Origin: JAICXG01 sp963801255
GTDB taxonomy: Bacteria > Verrucomicrobiota > Verrucomicrobiia > Chthoniobacterales > UBA10450
Length of the DNA: 64,000 bases
Reading direction: 5' to 3'
Assembly: GCA_963801255.1 (NCBI GenBank)
Contig: CAWDEC010000012.1
Location: forward strand, 434,001-498,000
In this document: positions 1 to 8,528 of the stretch, one piece after another
Numbering within the stretch: the stretch's first letter is position 1
Layout of the letters: each line of letters starts with the position of its first letter
The notes under the pieces: generated by a model
The model's database searches: none
Told to the model about the DNA's origin: nothing
What the model saw: only the letters and a program-made list of their open reading frames with translations
Program-made: the position numbers and the translations under genes

Positions 1-1
1 T

Positions 2-262
2 CGGGCTACCGCTGCAGCTACTACGGAGCGATGGATCGCGCTGGCCAGGACGGTGGCAGTGCGGACCGGTGCGTTTAGCCTTTCCTCGAACCGGAGGCAC
101 GACGATGGTTCGTGCGGGGGGGTCGGCTGGATCATTGACCCCGAAGGCAACGAACTGGTGCGCACTTCCGCCTCCAATCCCGTCGCTACTCTGGACCTTG
201 ATCTCACCTCGAGTTCCATCGCCAAGTCGAGCTACCCACGCTACGTGTTCGCTGATGCCTAA
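2..262 (+). CDS. Carbon-nitrogen hydrolase (nitrilase superfamily), C-terminal fragment
   Basis: The frame is open from the left edge, so only the last 86 residues are seen. The segment 'RWIALARTVAVRTGAF' followed by 'GWIIDPEGNELVRTS' and 'ATLDLDL' matches the last third of nitrilase-family amidases: the helix with the conserved 'RA.E...' region, then the strand carrying 'I.DP.G'. The catalytic Cys, Lys and Glu would lie upstream, outside the window, so substrate cannot be inferred. The stop codon TAA lies inside an attC-like R'' box (GCCTAAC, 257-263), as is common for integron gene cassettes. The family call rests on the order of these motifs. Confidence 0.6.
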   Translation, partial: RATAAATTERWIALARTVAVRTGAFSLSSNRRHDDGSCGGVGWIIDPEGNELVRTSASNPVATLDLDLTSSSIAKSSYPRYVFADA

Positions 263-381
263 CACGGCGGTCCAGGCAACAGTTGCCGCGCCACTATTTT
301 GGCTTTCGCTTTCGGCCGGATCGCTGTCGTTTCAGGACCGAGCCCTTCGCCAGCAGCCGGGCCTGAGCTTAGTCGCTAGGT
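257..381 (+). repeat. attC-like recombination site 1
   Basis: An R''-type box GCCTAAC (257-263) overlaps the stop codon of the nitrilase fragment. About 110 bases on, the sequence ends in 'gagcttagtcgctaggt', whose last seven bases (375-381) fit the R' consensus GTTRRRY with one mismatch. Short complementary arms (caggc near 272, gcctg near 361) can pair. The next gene starts 37 bases later. This is the expected layout of an integron cassette boundary, but folding was not computed. Confidence 0.5.
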
Positions 382-418
382 CTTATGCGTAGCCTTTCCG
401 ACTTCCACACACTTAACC

Positions 419-733
419 ATGAATAATGCCACCAAACGTTCGCTTCTCCGCTACGTTCACCTTATCCTCAGCATTCCAATACTGGGTTACATTTACGAGC
501 CGGTTGCGGAAGTTCAACAGTATGCCGGCGCTGTTCGATTTCTCTTCGTTCCCGTAATTATGCTTTCAGGCTTCTGGATGTATTCAGGCGTATTCTTCGC
601 CGTGATTGGGGTTGTCTTATGGCTCGGCGCATATCGTCTGTCTGGATTTGGGGCGGCTCTCCTCAGTCAGGTCGTGCTATTCACCACGCGGAAGATTTGG
701 CTGGTGATCCACGCGCGACAATCCAAAACTTAA
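419..733 (+). CDS. Small hydrophobic membrane protein, unknown function
   Basis: The product is 104 residues with three likely membrane segments, at about residues 10-28, 38-58 and 58-98. The start 'RSLLRYVHLILSIPILGYIY' and the 'VRFLFVPVIMLSGFWM' segment resemble a family of short conserved membrane proteins of unknown role in many bacteria. The second half is less typical and may have diverged or been added. The gene sits between attC-like sites: it starts 37 bases after R' of the first, and its TAA stop lies inside R'' of the second (ACTTAAC, 728-734). That makes it a plausible gene cassette. No catalytic motif is visible. Confidence 0.6.
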   Translation: MNNATKRSLLRYVHLILSIPILGYIYEPVAEVQQYAGAVRFLFVPVIMLSGFWMYSGVFFAVIGVVLWLGAYRLSGFGAALLSQVVLFTTRKIWLVIHARQSKT

Positions 734-808
734 CAAACCAATACCGCCAACACGCCGCCTATCATATATGGCAAGGATGCGTGCGCCGGGTAATGTCGGA
801 CGTTAGGC
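728..808 (+). repeat. attC-like recombination site 2
   Basis: R'' box ACTTAAC (728-734) contains the stop codon of the membrane-protein gene. The R' box GTTAGGC (802-808) is a perfect match to GTTRRRY and is preceded by 'gggtaatgtcggac', a sequence type usual just before R' in attC sites. The 81-base length is in the usual attC range. The downstream cupin gene starts 15 bases after R'. This is the most canonical site of the region. Confidence 0.6.
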
Positions 809-822
809 CGCGCCACCACACC

Positions 823-1188
823 ATGCTTAGAATCATCAAATCACCAACACGCATCCAAGCCGCTGGAGATCCTCCCAAGACCATCGAGGAGTTTATCGGC
901 CCTCTGACATCCGGGACCACTGCTTTGAGCGTCGCCCGAATGGTGAGTCCGCCAGGTTGGAGCGAGTCGGGTCAGACACCGGAGTTTGACGAATTCACCG
1001 TCGTTTTACGTGGTCAGTTGCGAGTTGAGACACGGGATGGTGTTCAGGATGTCTTGGCCGGCCAGGCTGTCATCACACCACGAGGACAATGGGTGCGTTA
1101 TAGCACGCCAAGTCCAGACGGTGCAGAGTATGTCGCTGTCTGTTCACCAGCATTTTCACCACAGACAGTTCACCGCGACGCACACTGA
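823..1188 (+). CDS. Cupin-domain protein
   Basis: This is a 121-residue single-domain cupin. 'GQTPEFDEFTVVLRGQLRVE' is the first cupin motif, with His replaced as in many small cupins (Glu and Asp are the likely ligands), and 'VLAGQAVITPRGQWVRYSTP' is the second. Proteins of this size are often binding or isomerase-type enzymes, but substrate cannot be told. An upstream in-frame extension to 619 would run through the attC-like site, so the ATG at 823, 15 bases after R', is preferred. The gene is flanked by attC-like sites on both sides. Confidence 0.8.
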   Translation: MLRIIKSPTRIQAAGDPPKTIEEFIGPLTSGTTALSVARMVSPPGWSESGQTPEFDEFTVVLRGQLRVETRDGVQDVLAGQAVITPRGQWVRYSTPSPDGAEYVAVCSPAFSPQTVHRDAH

Positions 1189-1192
1189 AGGG

Positions 1193-1315
1193 GTCTAACC
1201 ATACGCTGGAGCGAACGGCGGAGGCGGTGCACTACACTTTTGAGATCGACTCTACATTCAACCTTGAAGCGACGCGCGCTCTCCTCGGCCCTCACTCATC
1301 TTATTCTCGTTAGGT
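1193..1315 (+). repeat. attC-like recombination site 3
   Basis: R''-type GTCTAAC (1193-1199) is followed by 'catacgctggagcgaacgg', a relative of the 'gctgcagcgaaccg' sequence seen again at 8539. The site ends with 'attctcgttaggt' (R' GTTAGGT, 1309-1315). It is 123 bases long and begins five bases after the cupin stop codon. The same 3' end, 'ttattctcgttaggt', recurs at 8689-8703, so these two sites belong to one subfamily. Confidence 0.5.
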
Positions 1316-1416
1316 CTTTCATGCGCTGTTTGAGAGTCACCGTTGTAGCAGCAGCCCTGCAATCGTTCCGGCTCGCGGTCGACTCCATCGCCTGGGGACG
1401 CGGCGAGGAATTCTTC

Positions 1417-2649
1417 ATGTCACGCGTCATCCGACCGCTCGCAGTTCTGCTAACGCTGGCTTCCTTTCCTGGATCGACGTTAGTCGCATCCCGGCCGGAC
1501 AAGCCTTTGGTAGTGGATCAGAATAGCCGCGTCGTTGTCATGGAATACGAAGCGTGGTTTGGCCCCAAGGCAGTTACTTTTCAGGGAACGGCGGCCAAGC
1601 CTTTCTTACAATCCAAGGACATGAAACGGGTCGGCGGTGGTTATGACAGCGCCGACCCTGCGGTCATGCGGCAACAGGCCGCCTGGCTGCAAGCGATGGG
1701 AATGGACGCCGCCCTGATCGAGGTCACGAACAATGTGAGCTGCATCTTCAACAGCGTGGAATTTCTTAAGAGATATAGCATCGACTGCACCCCGGAATTC
1801 CGTCTTTCGAACCGAATCATTCTCCAGAACACGGGCAATCTCTATGCCGCCTGGACTAAAGTTGGAACTCCGCTCAAGCTGATTCCAATGGTGGGCGGTA
1901 TCGATCAGAATGTTCTCTATTCGGACATAGATGGTAAGACCGCGTTCGAGAAAGAGATCGAGTATTTCGGCGCGCTCATGCGGGCGCACCCGAGCCTGAA
2001 TGTCATCTATCAGGGCAAGCCACTCATCCTTATCTATCTCGGGGCAGCGCAGGACCCGGACTGGCGAAGCAATCCGCTGTGGTATCAGCTGAGGCAATTT
2101 CTCGGGGAGCACTTGGAGCTAACCCGCCAATTCACCTTTCAGATGATGGCCGGATATCTCGATAGTCAGCCCTTGCTCTGGGCCGACCAGGGTCCGCCCA
2201 GCGGGCCGGAGGAAATCGCCCCGAGATATGGATTCTGGAGCTGGGTGGATCGGCTCAATCCTACCTGCACTGATTCGCTCTGCCCCTACTACCCCACTTA
2301 CAATCGGATAGGTGCGAGAGTGGAAAACCTCACGGTAGCGATCGCGACCGCGGGGCAGAATGGATGGGATTGTGACCCTCCTAATCAAGTCTACTGTCCG
2401 GATGCCTCACTCCGTTTTGGCTCGAGCGGCGACTACGAGACTTTCGAGTCCTTTATGACTTACGCGCGGCAGCTCCAACCGATCTTTCTCTTCGTTCACC
2501 AATTTAATGAATATGTCCCGTCGGACGAAGGATGGGATGCCCAGACTGACGACGACATCGAGCCCGCGGACTTATGGGGCCGAAGCGCGCTCGGCGAAGT
2601 GAGAATGCAAATCCAACGATATCGGGAGCACAACGGCCCTGCTGAGTAG
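1417..2649 (+). CDS. Secreted glycoside hydrolase family 71/99-like protein
   Basis: The product is 410 residues with a clear signal peptide (basic start, then 'PLAVLLTLASFPGS'). The mature part opens with 'VVVMEYEAWFGPKAVTF' and 'YDSADPAVMRQQAAWLQAMG', then 'MDAALIEVTNN'. This pattern of a solvent-facing W/Y-rich strand followed by 'ADP.VM..Q..W....G.D' is seen in GH99-like and GH71-like barrels. A late 'FVHQFNEY' segment would provide acidic residues of the active site. The ATG at 1417 is chosen because a strong GAGGAA ribosome site lies six bases upstream and the signal peptide starts there. An ATG at 1321 would start six bases after the attC-like R' site. Family assignment is moderate. 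Confidence 0.55.
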   Translation: MSRVIRPLAVLLTLASFPGSTLVASRPDKPLVVDQNSRVVVMEYEAWFGPKAVTFQGTAAKPFLQSKDMKRVGGGYDSADPAVMRQQAAWLQAMGMDAALIEVTNNVSCIFNSVEFLKRYSIDCTPEFRLSNRIILQNTGNLYAAWTKVGTPLKLIPMVGGIDQNVLYSDIDGKTAFEKEIEYFGALMRAHPSLNVIYQGKPLILIYLGAAQDPDWRSNPLWYQLRQFLGEHLELTRQFTFQMMAGYLDSQPLLWADQGPPSGPEEIAPRYGFWSWVDRLNPTCTDSLCPYYPTYNRIGARVENLTVAIATAGQNGWDCDPPNQVYCPDASLRFGSSGDYETFESFMTYARQLQPIFLFVHQFNEYVPSDEGWDAQTDDDIEPADLWGRSALGEVRMQIQRYREHNGPAE

Positions 2650-2685
2650 GCGATCTATCTCGCAAATTTCCAATCTCCTCGGTCC

Positions 2686-2694
2686 TCGTTAGGT
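2686..2694 (+). repeat. Isolated R'-like box after the GH99-like gene
   Basis: TCGTTAGGT lies 37 bases after the GH99-like stop and 54 bases before the lipase start, at a cassette-boundary position. No good R'' partner is visible upstream; the best is GCACAAC near 2627 with one mismatch. It may be a decayed attC or simply one more copy of the iterated TCGTTAGGC word with one mismatch. Confidence 0.35.
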
Positions 2695-2747
2695 CGTTTT
2701 CCCGCCTCATGGACAGCGGATCACAGCGTGTTAGGAGAAGGAGCCTT

Positions 2748-4001
2748 ATGAACATTGCCGGACTTCGTTCGATTGGCTTCGGGGTACTGCTTGTTTTGCT
2801 CGTCGGAGCCGGCTGCGATCGACCCAAACGAGCGTCGTCAGAGTCGTCCGCCGCGCCAACACCCCAGGCATTTCGGGCGAACATCACTGCCCACCCGCCA
2901 GATGCATTCTACGATCCGCCGTCGGACATGTCGCACCAGCCTGGGGCGTTACTGCGGAGCGAGCCACTCAAAGACGTGATACTGCCAGCCGACATCCGAG
3001 GCTGGCGCATCCTTTATGCAACTACTGTGGACGACGGCACGCCAGCGACCGCGGTCGCGACCGTGTTCGCACCGCCCGTTATTCCCGCAGGCCCACGTCC
3101 TATCATTGCATGGGAGCACGCTACAACGGGCCTGCTCCAAAAATGCATGCCCTCGCTCTTGTCCATGCCGACCAAGGGTATCCCCGAGCGCGACCGGATC
3201 GTCAGGGCTGGCTGGGTCGTGATCGCCACAGATTACTCCTTCGCAGAGAAAGATGGCCCGCATCCGTATCTGATTGGCGAAGGCGAAGCGCGCGCGACGC
3301 TCGATTCAGTCCGTGCCGCGCGGCAAATGTCAGAGCTTACGGTCGGCAAACGCGTGGTGGTGTGGGGTTACTCGCAAGGGGGACACGCAGCACTTTGGAC
3401 CGGTATTATCGGACCGCGCTACGCGCCGGAGCTCGAAATCCTCGGTGTCGCAGCAATCGCACCGGCCGCGAACGTTAAGAGCATTCTCGCGATGAACATC
3501 GCGGCGGATAAGCGGTTTGGTCCTTATCTCGCGCGGTCCTACAGCCGGTTCTATCCTAACATCACATTCGAGCAAGCGATTAGGCCCGAGGCGCTCGATG
3601 CTGCGCGTCAGATAGTAAACTTGTGCGACTTCGTCCCGCCTGAGGATCCGGCACGCATTGAGGCACTGGCGGCGACGTTCGACGGTCCAGCCTTAGCGAC
3701 GAGTTCGAACAAAGCGCTGCAAGCTCGGCTTGAGCAGAACACGCCCAACGGTCTGATAAAGGCCCCCGTCGTGATCGCGCAGGGACTTTCGGACATCGTC
3801 GTGCCGCCGTCTGCCACCGACGCATATGTCGAAGAGCGCTGTGCTGCTGGTCAGCAACTCGAGTATTGGACATTCGCGGGACGCGACCACGTTACACTTG
3901 TCCTACCCGGTACGCCGCTCGAGGAGCTGCTCATCAGGTGGACGATGGCGCGCTTCGCGGATGAGCCTCAAGCGGGCGGGTGTGTTCGCAAGTCTTTCTG
4001 A
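2748..4001 (+). CDS. Lipoprotein, secretory-lipase family alpha/beta hydrolase
   Basis: The 417-residue product starts with a lipoprotein signal peptide whose lipobox is 'LVGAGC' (Cys at about residue 21), so it is probably membrane-anchored on the outside. The hydrolase core shows the nucleophile elbow 'VVWGYSQGGHAALWTG' (Ser in GYSQG), an acid in 'GLSDIVVPPSAT' and a late His in 'GRDHVTLV', the order expected for the LIP secretory lipase family. The start follows an AGAAGGAG ribosome site at 2735-2742. It likely cleaves extracellular esters or lipids; substrate is not known. It sits in the cassette-like region. Confidence 0.75.
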   Translation: MNIAGLRSIGFGVLLVLLVGAGCDRPKRASSESSAAPTPQAFRANITAHPPDAFYDPPSDMSHQPGALLRSEPLKDVILPADIRGWRILYATTVDDGTPATAVATVFAPPVIPAGPRPIIAWEHATTGLLQKCMPSLLSMPTKGIPERDRIVRAGWVVIATDYSFAEKDGPHPYLIGEGEARATLDSVRAARQMSELTVGKRVVVWGYSQGGHAALWTGIIGPRYAPELEILGVAAIAPAANVKSILAMNIAADKRFGPYLARSYSRFYPNITFEQAIRPEALDAARQIVNLCDFVPPEDPARIEALAATFDGPALATSSNKALQARLEQNTPNGLIKAPVVIAQGLSDIVVPPSATDAYVEERCAAGQQLEYWTFAGRDHVTLVLPGTPLEELLIRWTMARFADEPQAGGCVRKSF

Positions 4002-4054
4002 TTTTCAAGTGGGCCCGAATGGGCCTGGGCTCAACCCAATTCTCGTTAGGCCAG

Positions 4055-5626
4055 TTACTTTGATCGGACAGCTGTCGACGGCAAGTATGAGCTAGTAGCA
4101 GTTGAGACAGGGTGGATTTGAAACGATGAACCGTTTCTGGCGCTACGCTGCTTCAGTTGTTGAACCGCCGATCCTAGCTTTGCCAGTCCCTGTTCAATTT
4201 GCGCTTGCGACCAGGCTGCAAACCCAAAGACGAATGCCGGATCCAACTGAGCCTTGATACAGAAGAAAGAAAGAGGCCGGGGCCAAATGCCGGTTTGCTC
4301 ATGAGCGCGCATGAATAACGGTAAGTCTTCCCTGCGCCGCAGCCAGGCGATGAAGTGCAAACCAGCCGGCGTTACCTCCAGATCGAAATAATCGCCCAGT
4401 CGTTTTTGGAATTGCTCGATAAAGAATACGCGTCGCTGGGCATAGAGTTCTCGGATCCGCTTTACGTGGCTGAGGAAAAATCCTTCGGTGATGAAACGCG
4501 CCAGGGTGGCTTGATCGATCGCTGGGGAGTGCTGGTCCATGATAGCGCGCACCTTGACGAGCGTGTCGACAAGTTGTGGCGGTGCGATGAGAAAACCGAG
4601 GCGCAACGATGGGTAAAGGATCTTGCTCATCGTGCCGGCATAAATCACCCGACCGGCACGGTCCAAACCTTGAAGACAGGGCAGCGGCGGCCCATCGAAA
4701 CGAAACTCCGAATTATAATCATCCTCGAGGATGTAGCCGTCGTGCGACTGAGCGAACTCGATCAGAGCTTTCCGCCGCTTCAGGCTCATCGTTACACCGA
4801 GCGGAAACTGATGCGACGGCGCGACGAAAATGAGTCTGGGAGAATTTTGCCGTGAGCACTTCGCTATTACCAGGCCCTCACGATCGATCGGACGCGGGAC
4901 GATTTTGGCCCCCACAAATGCGAAGACGTTCCGTGCCTGATGGAAGCCAGGATCTTCGATCCATGCCACTTCACCCTCATTGATTAACGCGAGCGCGCAC
5001 GCCAGCATCGCCTGCTGCATGCCGCCAACGACTACGATTTGGTCGGGATGACAATTGGCGCCGCGGAAGTCACACAAGTAAGCAGCGATTGCCTTGCGTA
5101 GTTCGATCTCGCCGCGGCTTGAGGCATAACGCAATAAGTGGGTTCCCTTTTTTGCCAAAACCTGCTCACGCAAGCGTTCCCAAACAGCGATCGGGAATTC
5201 ATCTACGGCCGGCAATCCCGCGACGAATGTGGCGCTCGGTGGGCCGGCAACGCCGACATCGAGTTGGCGTCCGCTCCGAAAATCGGTCATTCTAGTCACA
5301 CGTCGGGCGAACCGCGGTGAATGCTGGGTGCGCGCGTCCGTCGTCGGGCTGGACGCCTTCAGAAAAGTTGCCGGTAAGTGATCGGCGACAAAGATACCTG
5401 ACCGTTTCCGGACTTGCAGATAGCCCTCTTCAAGCAGCTTTGAGAACGCCTGGTTTACGGTTGGTCTCGAAATCCCAAGAGTTGCACAGAGAACTCGAGA
5501 GGAAGGCACGCGCGAAGCGCTTGAATCAAAACTGCCGCTCTCAAGCTCTTCTCGAATTTGACGATACAGTTGTTGGTAAAGCGGCTCGGAAGACGTGCGA
5601 TCCAGCCGCACCATTTCGAACGACAT
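4055..5626 (-). CDS. MocR/PdxR-type PLP-dependent transcriptional regulator
   Basis: The product is 523 residues with two domains. The N-terminal GntR winged helix (about residues 10-80) includes 'LGISRPTVNQAFSKLLEEGY', and a class I aminotransferase fold follows. The PLP lysine is in 'YAGTMSKILYPSLRLGF'. This architecture defines MocR regulators, which bind DNA and sense PLP or amino compounds. The start at 5626 ('MSFEMVRLD') gives the usual short lead into the GntR domain; the longer frame to 5698 has no domain. The gene points against its neighbours in the cassette-like region, and its last codon lies four bases from an R'-like TCGTTAGGC at 4043. No obvious target gene is adjacent. Confidence 0.85.
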   Translation of the reverse strand: MSFEMVRLDRTSSEPLYQQLYRQIREELESGSFDSSASRVPSSRVLCATLGISRPTVNQAFSKLLEEGYLQVRKRSGIFVADHLPATFLKASSPTTDARTQHSPRFARRVTRMTDFRSGRQLDVGVAGPPSATFVAGLPAVDEFPIAVWERLREQVLAKKGTHLLRYASSRGEIELRKAIAAYLCDFRGANCHPDQIVVVGGMQQAMLACALALINEGEVAWIEDPGFHQARNVFAFVGAKIVPRPIDREGLVIAKCSRQNSPRLIFVAPSHQFPLGVTMSLKRRKALIEFAQSHDGYILEDDYNSEFRFDGPPLPCLQGLDRAGRVIYAGTMSKILYPSLRLGFLIAPPQLVDTLVKVRAIMDQHSPAIDQATLARFITEGFFLSHVKRIRELYAQRRVFFIEQFQKRLGDYFDLEVTPAGLHFIAWLRRREDLPLFMRAHEQTGIWPRPLSFFCIKAQLDPAFVFGFAAWSQAQIEQGLAKLGSAVQQLKQRSARNGSSFQIHPVSTATSSYLPSTAVRSK

Positions 5627-6135
5627 CACCAGGCGACGCCGACGCTGCTTTGGAACCGATGAAACTGTGCGCCCATAGATCGCGCCAGTCATTTTCACGA
5701 CGCGACGTTCGCATCCAGAGAATGCTTTCTCAAGATGAGATCCGAGTTGGGTTCAACCCCCAAGCAGATATTTAACGTCAGACGCGCATCCACGGGAGAA
5801 CTGAATCCCACGTTGCCACATGTCTGAAAACTATCCGCCAAGGTAACAAACAACGTGGCTAACCACCCGCTCGAGCCAAGCGCGACGAACAGCTCATAAC
5901 ACAGTTACTAAATTCGCCGACGTAAAGGTCTGCGACATCGGCTTGATCTTGTGCGCATCACGAACAACAGAAGGGCGCACGCGTTTTATACATCGGCGCT
6001 CTCGGGGGATTCTCACATCGATGTGCCGGCAACCCAAAAGCGGGCCCGAAACCAGATAAGACACAAACTGGTCACGTCGAAATTCGCTAACTGGACATTG
6101 TGCCATTCCCGCATCGGCAGAAGTCAATAAATATC
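5627..6135. other. Intergenic region with one half attC-like motif
   Basis: About 500 bases between the divergent MocR and HAF-repeat genes. It contains 'ggctaaccacccgctcgagcc' at 5857-5877, similar to the 5' half of the attC-like sites, but no R' partner within 150 bases. No convincing gene is seen. Promoters for the two divergent genes must lie here. Confidence 0.4.
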
Positions 6136-7155
6136 ATGAAACAAAAATACATACTCAACATCATCCTGGCAGTACTGCTCGTGCTCCCCTTGATGGGGAC
6201 GTTCGCTCAGCAGGCACCGAACGCATTCTCTATTCAAGTGATCACGACTTTTGATTACCCGGGGACCGGGAATTCGACCCTGCCGCAAAAGATTAACGAA
6301 AGAGGCGACATCGTTGGCGAATTCATCGATTCGACCGCGGTGACGCGAGGCTTTGTCCGGTTCAAGAATGGCAGCTTTAGCGCGCCGATCGTCGACCCGA
6401 ATGATACCGTCGGTTTTACCGAGGGACGCGGCATCAATAACTCAGGCACAGTCGCCGGTGACTACGTCATCAGCGATGGTACGCTTCACTCGTTTTTCCT
6501 GTCGGGCGGAATCTTCACAGAATACGACGTTCCCGGCGCGGTTCAGACCAATCTGCTTTCGATAAATGATCCCGGCGACTTTACCGGCGGGTTTGATCCT
6601 GACGGCAGCGGGATCTTCCAGGCGTTCGTCGGTGTTGGCGGAACCTTAACGACGTATAGCGTACCGGCAGCTCTGGGGACCTTTGCTTACGAGATCACTA
6701 ATTCCAAGCAGTTGACGGTCGGATATTATATAGACAGCTCAGGAATCCTTCACGGCCAGTACCGGGATAAAGACGGGACGCTGCACTTCCCGATCGATCC
6801 TCCGGGCTCCGTTGGGACAGTCCTGTTTGGAGTTAATAAGAACTCTGTAGTGGGCAGATATGCGGACAGCTCAGGCGTGACTCATGGACTCTTCTTTGTC
6901 CCGCCGAGCACATTTGTCACTTTCGATTATCCCGGATCAACCTTTACATCGCTAAACGGAATCAGCTCGCAGGGATCTATCTGCGGTCGTTACGTCGATG
7001 CTTCCGGCCTTGCCCACGGGTTCCTGGCAAGCGCCAAAGGCACACCGTCGGAAAATCAGGCGGGCACGACGATCACTCCACTCAAGCCATCGTCGACGGT
7101 CACCCCACTTAACCCGTTACCCTCGGCGTGGGGGGATGCAATGCCGGCGCGCTGA
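6136..7155 (+). CDS. Secreted HAF-repeat-type protein
   Basis: The product is 339 residues with a signal peptide ('ILAVLLVLPLMGTFAQQ'). The mature part is built of about six repeats of roughly 45 residues carrying 'TTFDYPG', 'INERGDIVGEF', 'INNSGTVAGDY' and 'AHGFLAS'-like phrases. This matches extracellular HAF-repeat proteins common in soil Acidobacteria and Verrucomicrobia; no enzymatic role is known. The end is rich in Thr/Pro/Ser and may be a linker. The ATG at 6136 is chosen because the signal peptide begins there. Confidence 0.7.
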   Translation: MKQKYILNIILAVLLVLPLMGTFAQQAPNAFSIQVITTFDYPGTGNSTLPQKINERGDIVGEFIDSTAVTRGFVRFKNGSFSAPIVDPNDTVGFTEGRGINNSGTVAGDYVISDGTLHSFFLSGGIFTEYDVPGAVQTNLLSINDPGDFTGGFDPDGSGIFQAFVGVGGTLTTYSVPAALGTFAYEITNSKQLTVGYYIDSSGILHGQYRDKDGTLHFPIDPPGSVGTVLFGVNKNSVVGRYADSSGVTHGLFFVPPSTFVTFDYPGSTFTSLNGISSQGSICGRYVDASGLAHGFLASAKGTPSENQAGTTITPLKPSSTVTPLNPLPSAWGDAMPAR

Positions 7156-7363
7156 GTTGAGCCGCGTTGGGGGCCCGCGCCGTCGGCGCTTTTATGACGA
7201 CGCGGGCCTGAACGCCTTTCCCGCGTGCCGCGTAATTCGGGCGCACCCATCGATCCGCGGCAACAAACGAATCGCCGCTTTCTACGGTCTGATCCCATCG
7301 ACCGTTGGGGGGATTCGGCCGCCAGGGGATGCGGCCGGTCTTCTAATCAGCAGTTACCTCCGA

Positions 7364-7774
7364 TCAATCAAATCCCCAGACCTTGATCGTGGCCGTCGGT
7401 TTATCACCGAGGATCTTGTATTGGATCTTCGCCCATGTGAGGCGCCCCTTGCGTCCCGGAGCATCCGTCGCAGCGGTCTGTCCTCCTGCCTTTAGGGTTC
7501 CGACGTTGGTGAGCGTCGTGTCTTTGCGGTTGTCCCAGCCAAGGACGACACTTGTGATCTGTACGTCAGCGCCCTCGACAGAAAGCTTTACCTGCTTGAC
7601 GTCTTTCTTCCGTCGGCCTCCTTCGGACTTGATCTCCACGCTGGGATCGGCGGATTTGATGGTCTGTTCGCCCATCACAAACCACTCGTCAGCAGCTCTG
7701 GCGGTGCCCACAGTCCCGAGTAGGGCGGCGGACGCGGCGACAACGCAAAACGTTGCCAGTTTATTAATCTTCAT
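7364..7774 (-). CDS. Small secreted DUF2541-like protein
   Basis: The 136-residue product has a clean signal peptide ending at 'ARA|AD' (about residue 28). The pattern of basic 'GGRRKKDVKQVKLSVEGADVQI', then a 'VVLGWDNRKDTTL' strand and 'WAKIQYKIL' near the end resembles the DUF2541 beta-sandwich family. Function is unknown. A good ribosome site (GGAGAAG) precedes the ATG. It lies in the cassette-like region, opposite in direction to its right-hand neighbour. Confidence 0.55.
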   Translation of the reverse strand: MKINKLATFCVVAASAALLGTVGTARAADEWFVMGEQTIKSADPSVEIKSEGGRRKKDVKQVKLSVEGADVQITSVVLGWDNRKDTTLTNVGTLKAGGQTAATDAPGRKGRLTWAKIQYKILGDKPTATIKVWGFD

Positions 7775-7984
7775 ATTACTTCTCTCCTTTTCCCATGATT
7801 GTCAGCGCCTTCCAGTTGGGACGATATAGGACCTTGGTCTTATTCCTAAGGATCGCCAGAAGAAGAGGACCGCGACGATGATGCTGACCCTAAGTTTCAC
7901 GGCCTCAGCGAGCGCCGTCCTTATGCCTGGATTTGAGATCATGCGGACGTCGTCTTTCGCTGGCGCCGTCACTCATTTTGTGGC

Positions 7985-7993
7985 TCGTTAGGC
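7985..7993 (+). repeat. R'-like box directly before the 7997 gene
   Basis: TCGTTAGGC ends three bases before the ATG at 7997, a spacing typical of a cassette gene behind an attC R' box. A matching R'' is not clear; 'ccctaagtttcacggcctc' near 7889 is the nearest candidate, with mismatches. Confidence 0.35.
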
Positions 7994-7996
7994 CTG

Positions 7997-8479
7997 ATGT
8001 CGAAGCTCGCTTCGTTCCTGTTGTTCTTCCCGACGATTGCGTTCGCCCAGCTCACGCTGAAGGACCAGTTACCGCCGTGGGCGGCGGAGCGTTGGACTTC
8101 AGCAGCCGGGCAACTCCAGGTCGAGATCTCAAGTCGAATCAACCCCTTCTTTCAGCGCGGCGACTTCGATGGCGATGGTCGACCGGACCTGGCTGTTCTC
8201 GTGCAGCACAAAGCCAACCACAAAATCGGTATCCTGATCCTGCATCGCAATGGCAAGCAGACACTGCTTGGCGCCGGCCAGACCTTCGCAAATGGCGGCG
8301 ACGACTTTGAGTGGATGGATCTCTGGTGGGTCGAAGATCGGAGTGCGGTTCAGCAGAGTCACGACGATCCGGCAATTAAGTTGCAAGGCGATGGCCTGTT
8401 GGTCGCAAAGGAAGGTTCTGCCAGCGCGCTTGTCTACTTTAAGGCAGGGAAGTTTCATTGGCAGCAAAAGGGTGACTGA
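7997..8479 (+). CDS. Secreted FG-GAP-like protein
   Basis: The product is 160 residues with a short signal peptide ('ASFLLFFPTIAFA') and one calcium-loop-like repeat, 'GDFDGDGRPDLAVLV', of FG-GAP/VCBS type. The rest has no recognised domain. Start and end coincide with cassette landmarks: ATG three bases after an R'-like box, stop 50 bases before an R'' box. It may be a small extracellular binding protein; no function can be assigned. Confidence 0.6.
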   Translation: MSKLASFLLFFPTIAFAQLTLKDQLPPWAAERWTSAAGQLQVEISSRINPFFQRGDFDGDGRPDLAVLVQHKANHKIGILILHRNGKQTLLGAGQTFANGGDDFEWMDLWWVEDRSAVQQSHDDPAIKLQGDGLLVAKEGSASALVYFKAGKFHWQQKGD

Positions 8480-8528
8480 GACCCTGGACCTTCTGTTAGG
8501 CGGACGTCCACACGCGAATGAGCGCGAC

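Noticed and set aside
4001..4051. Complete attC site between the lipase and MocR genes
   Set aside because: Only the R'-like TCGTTAGGC is present; the 40 bases before it have no R'' box, so it is listed as a copy of the iterated word.
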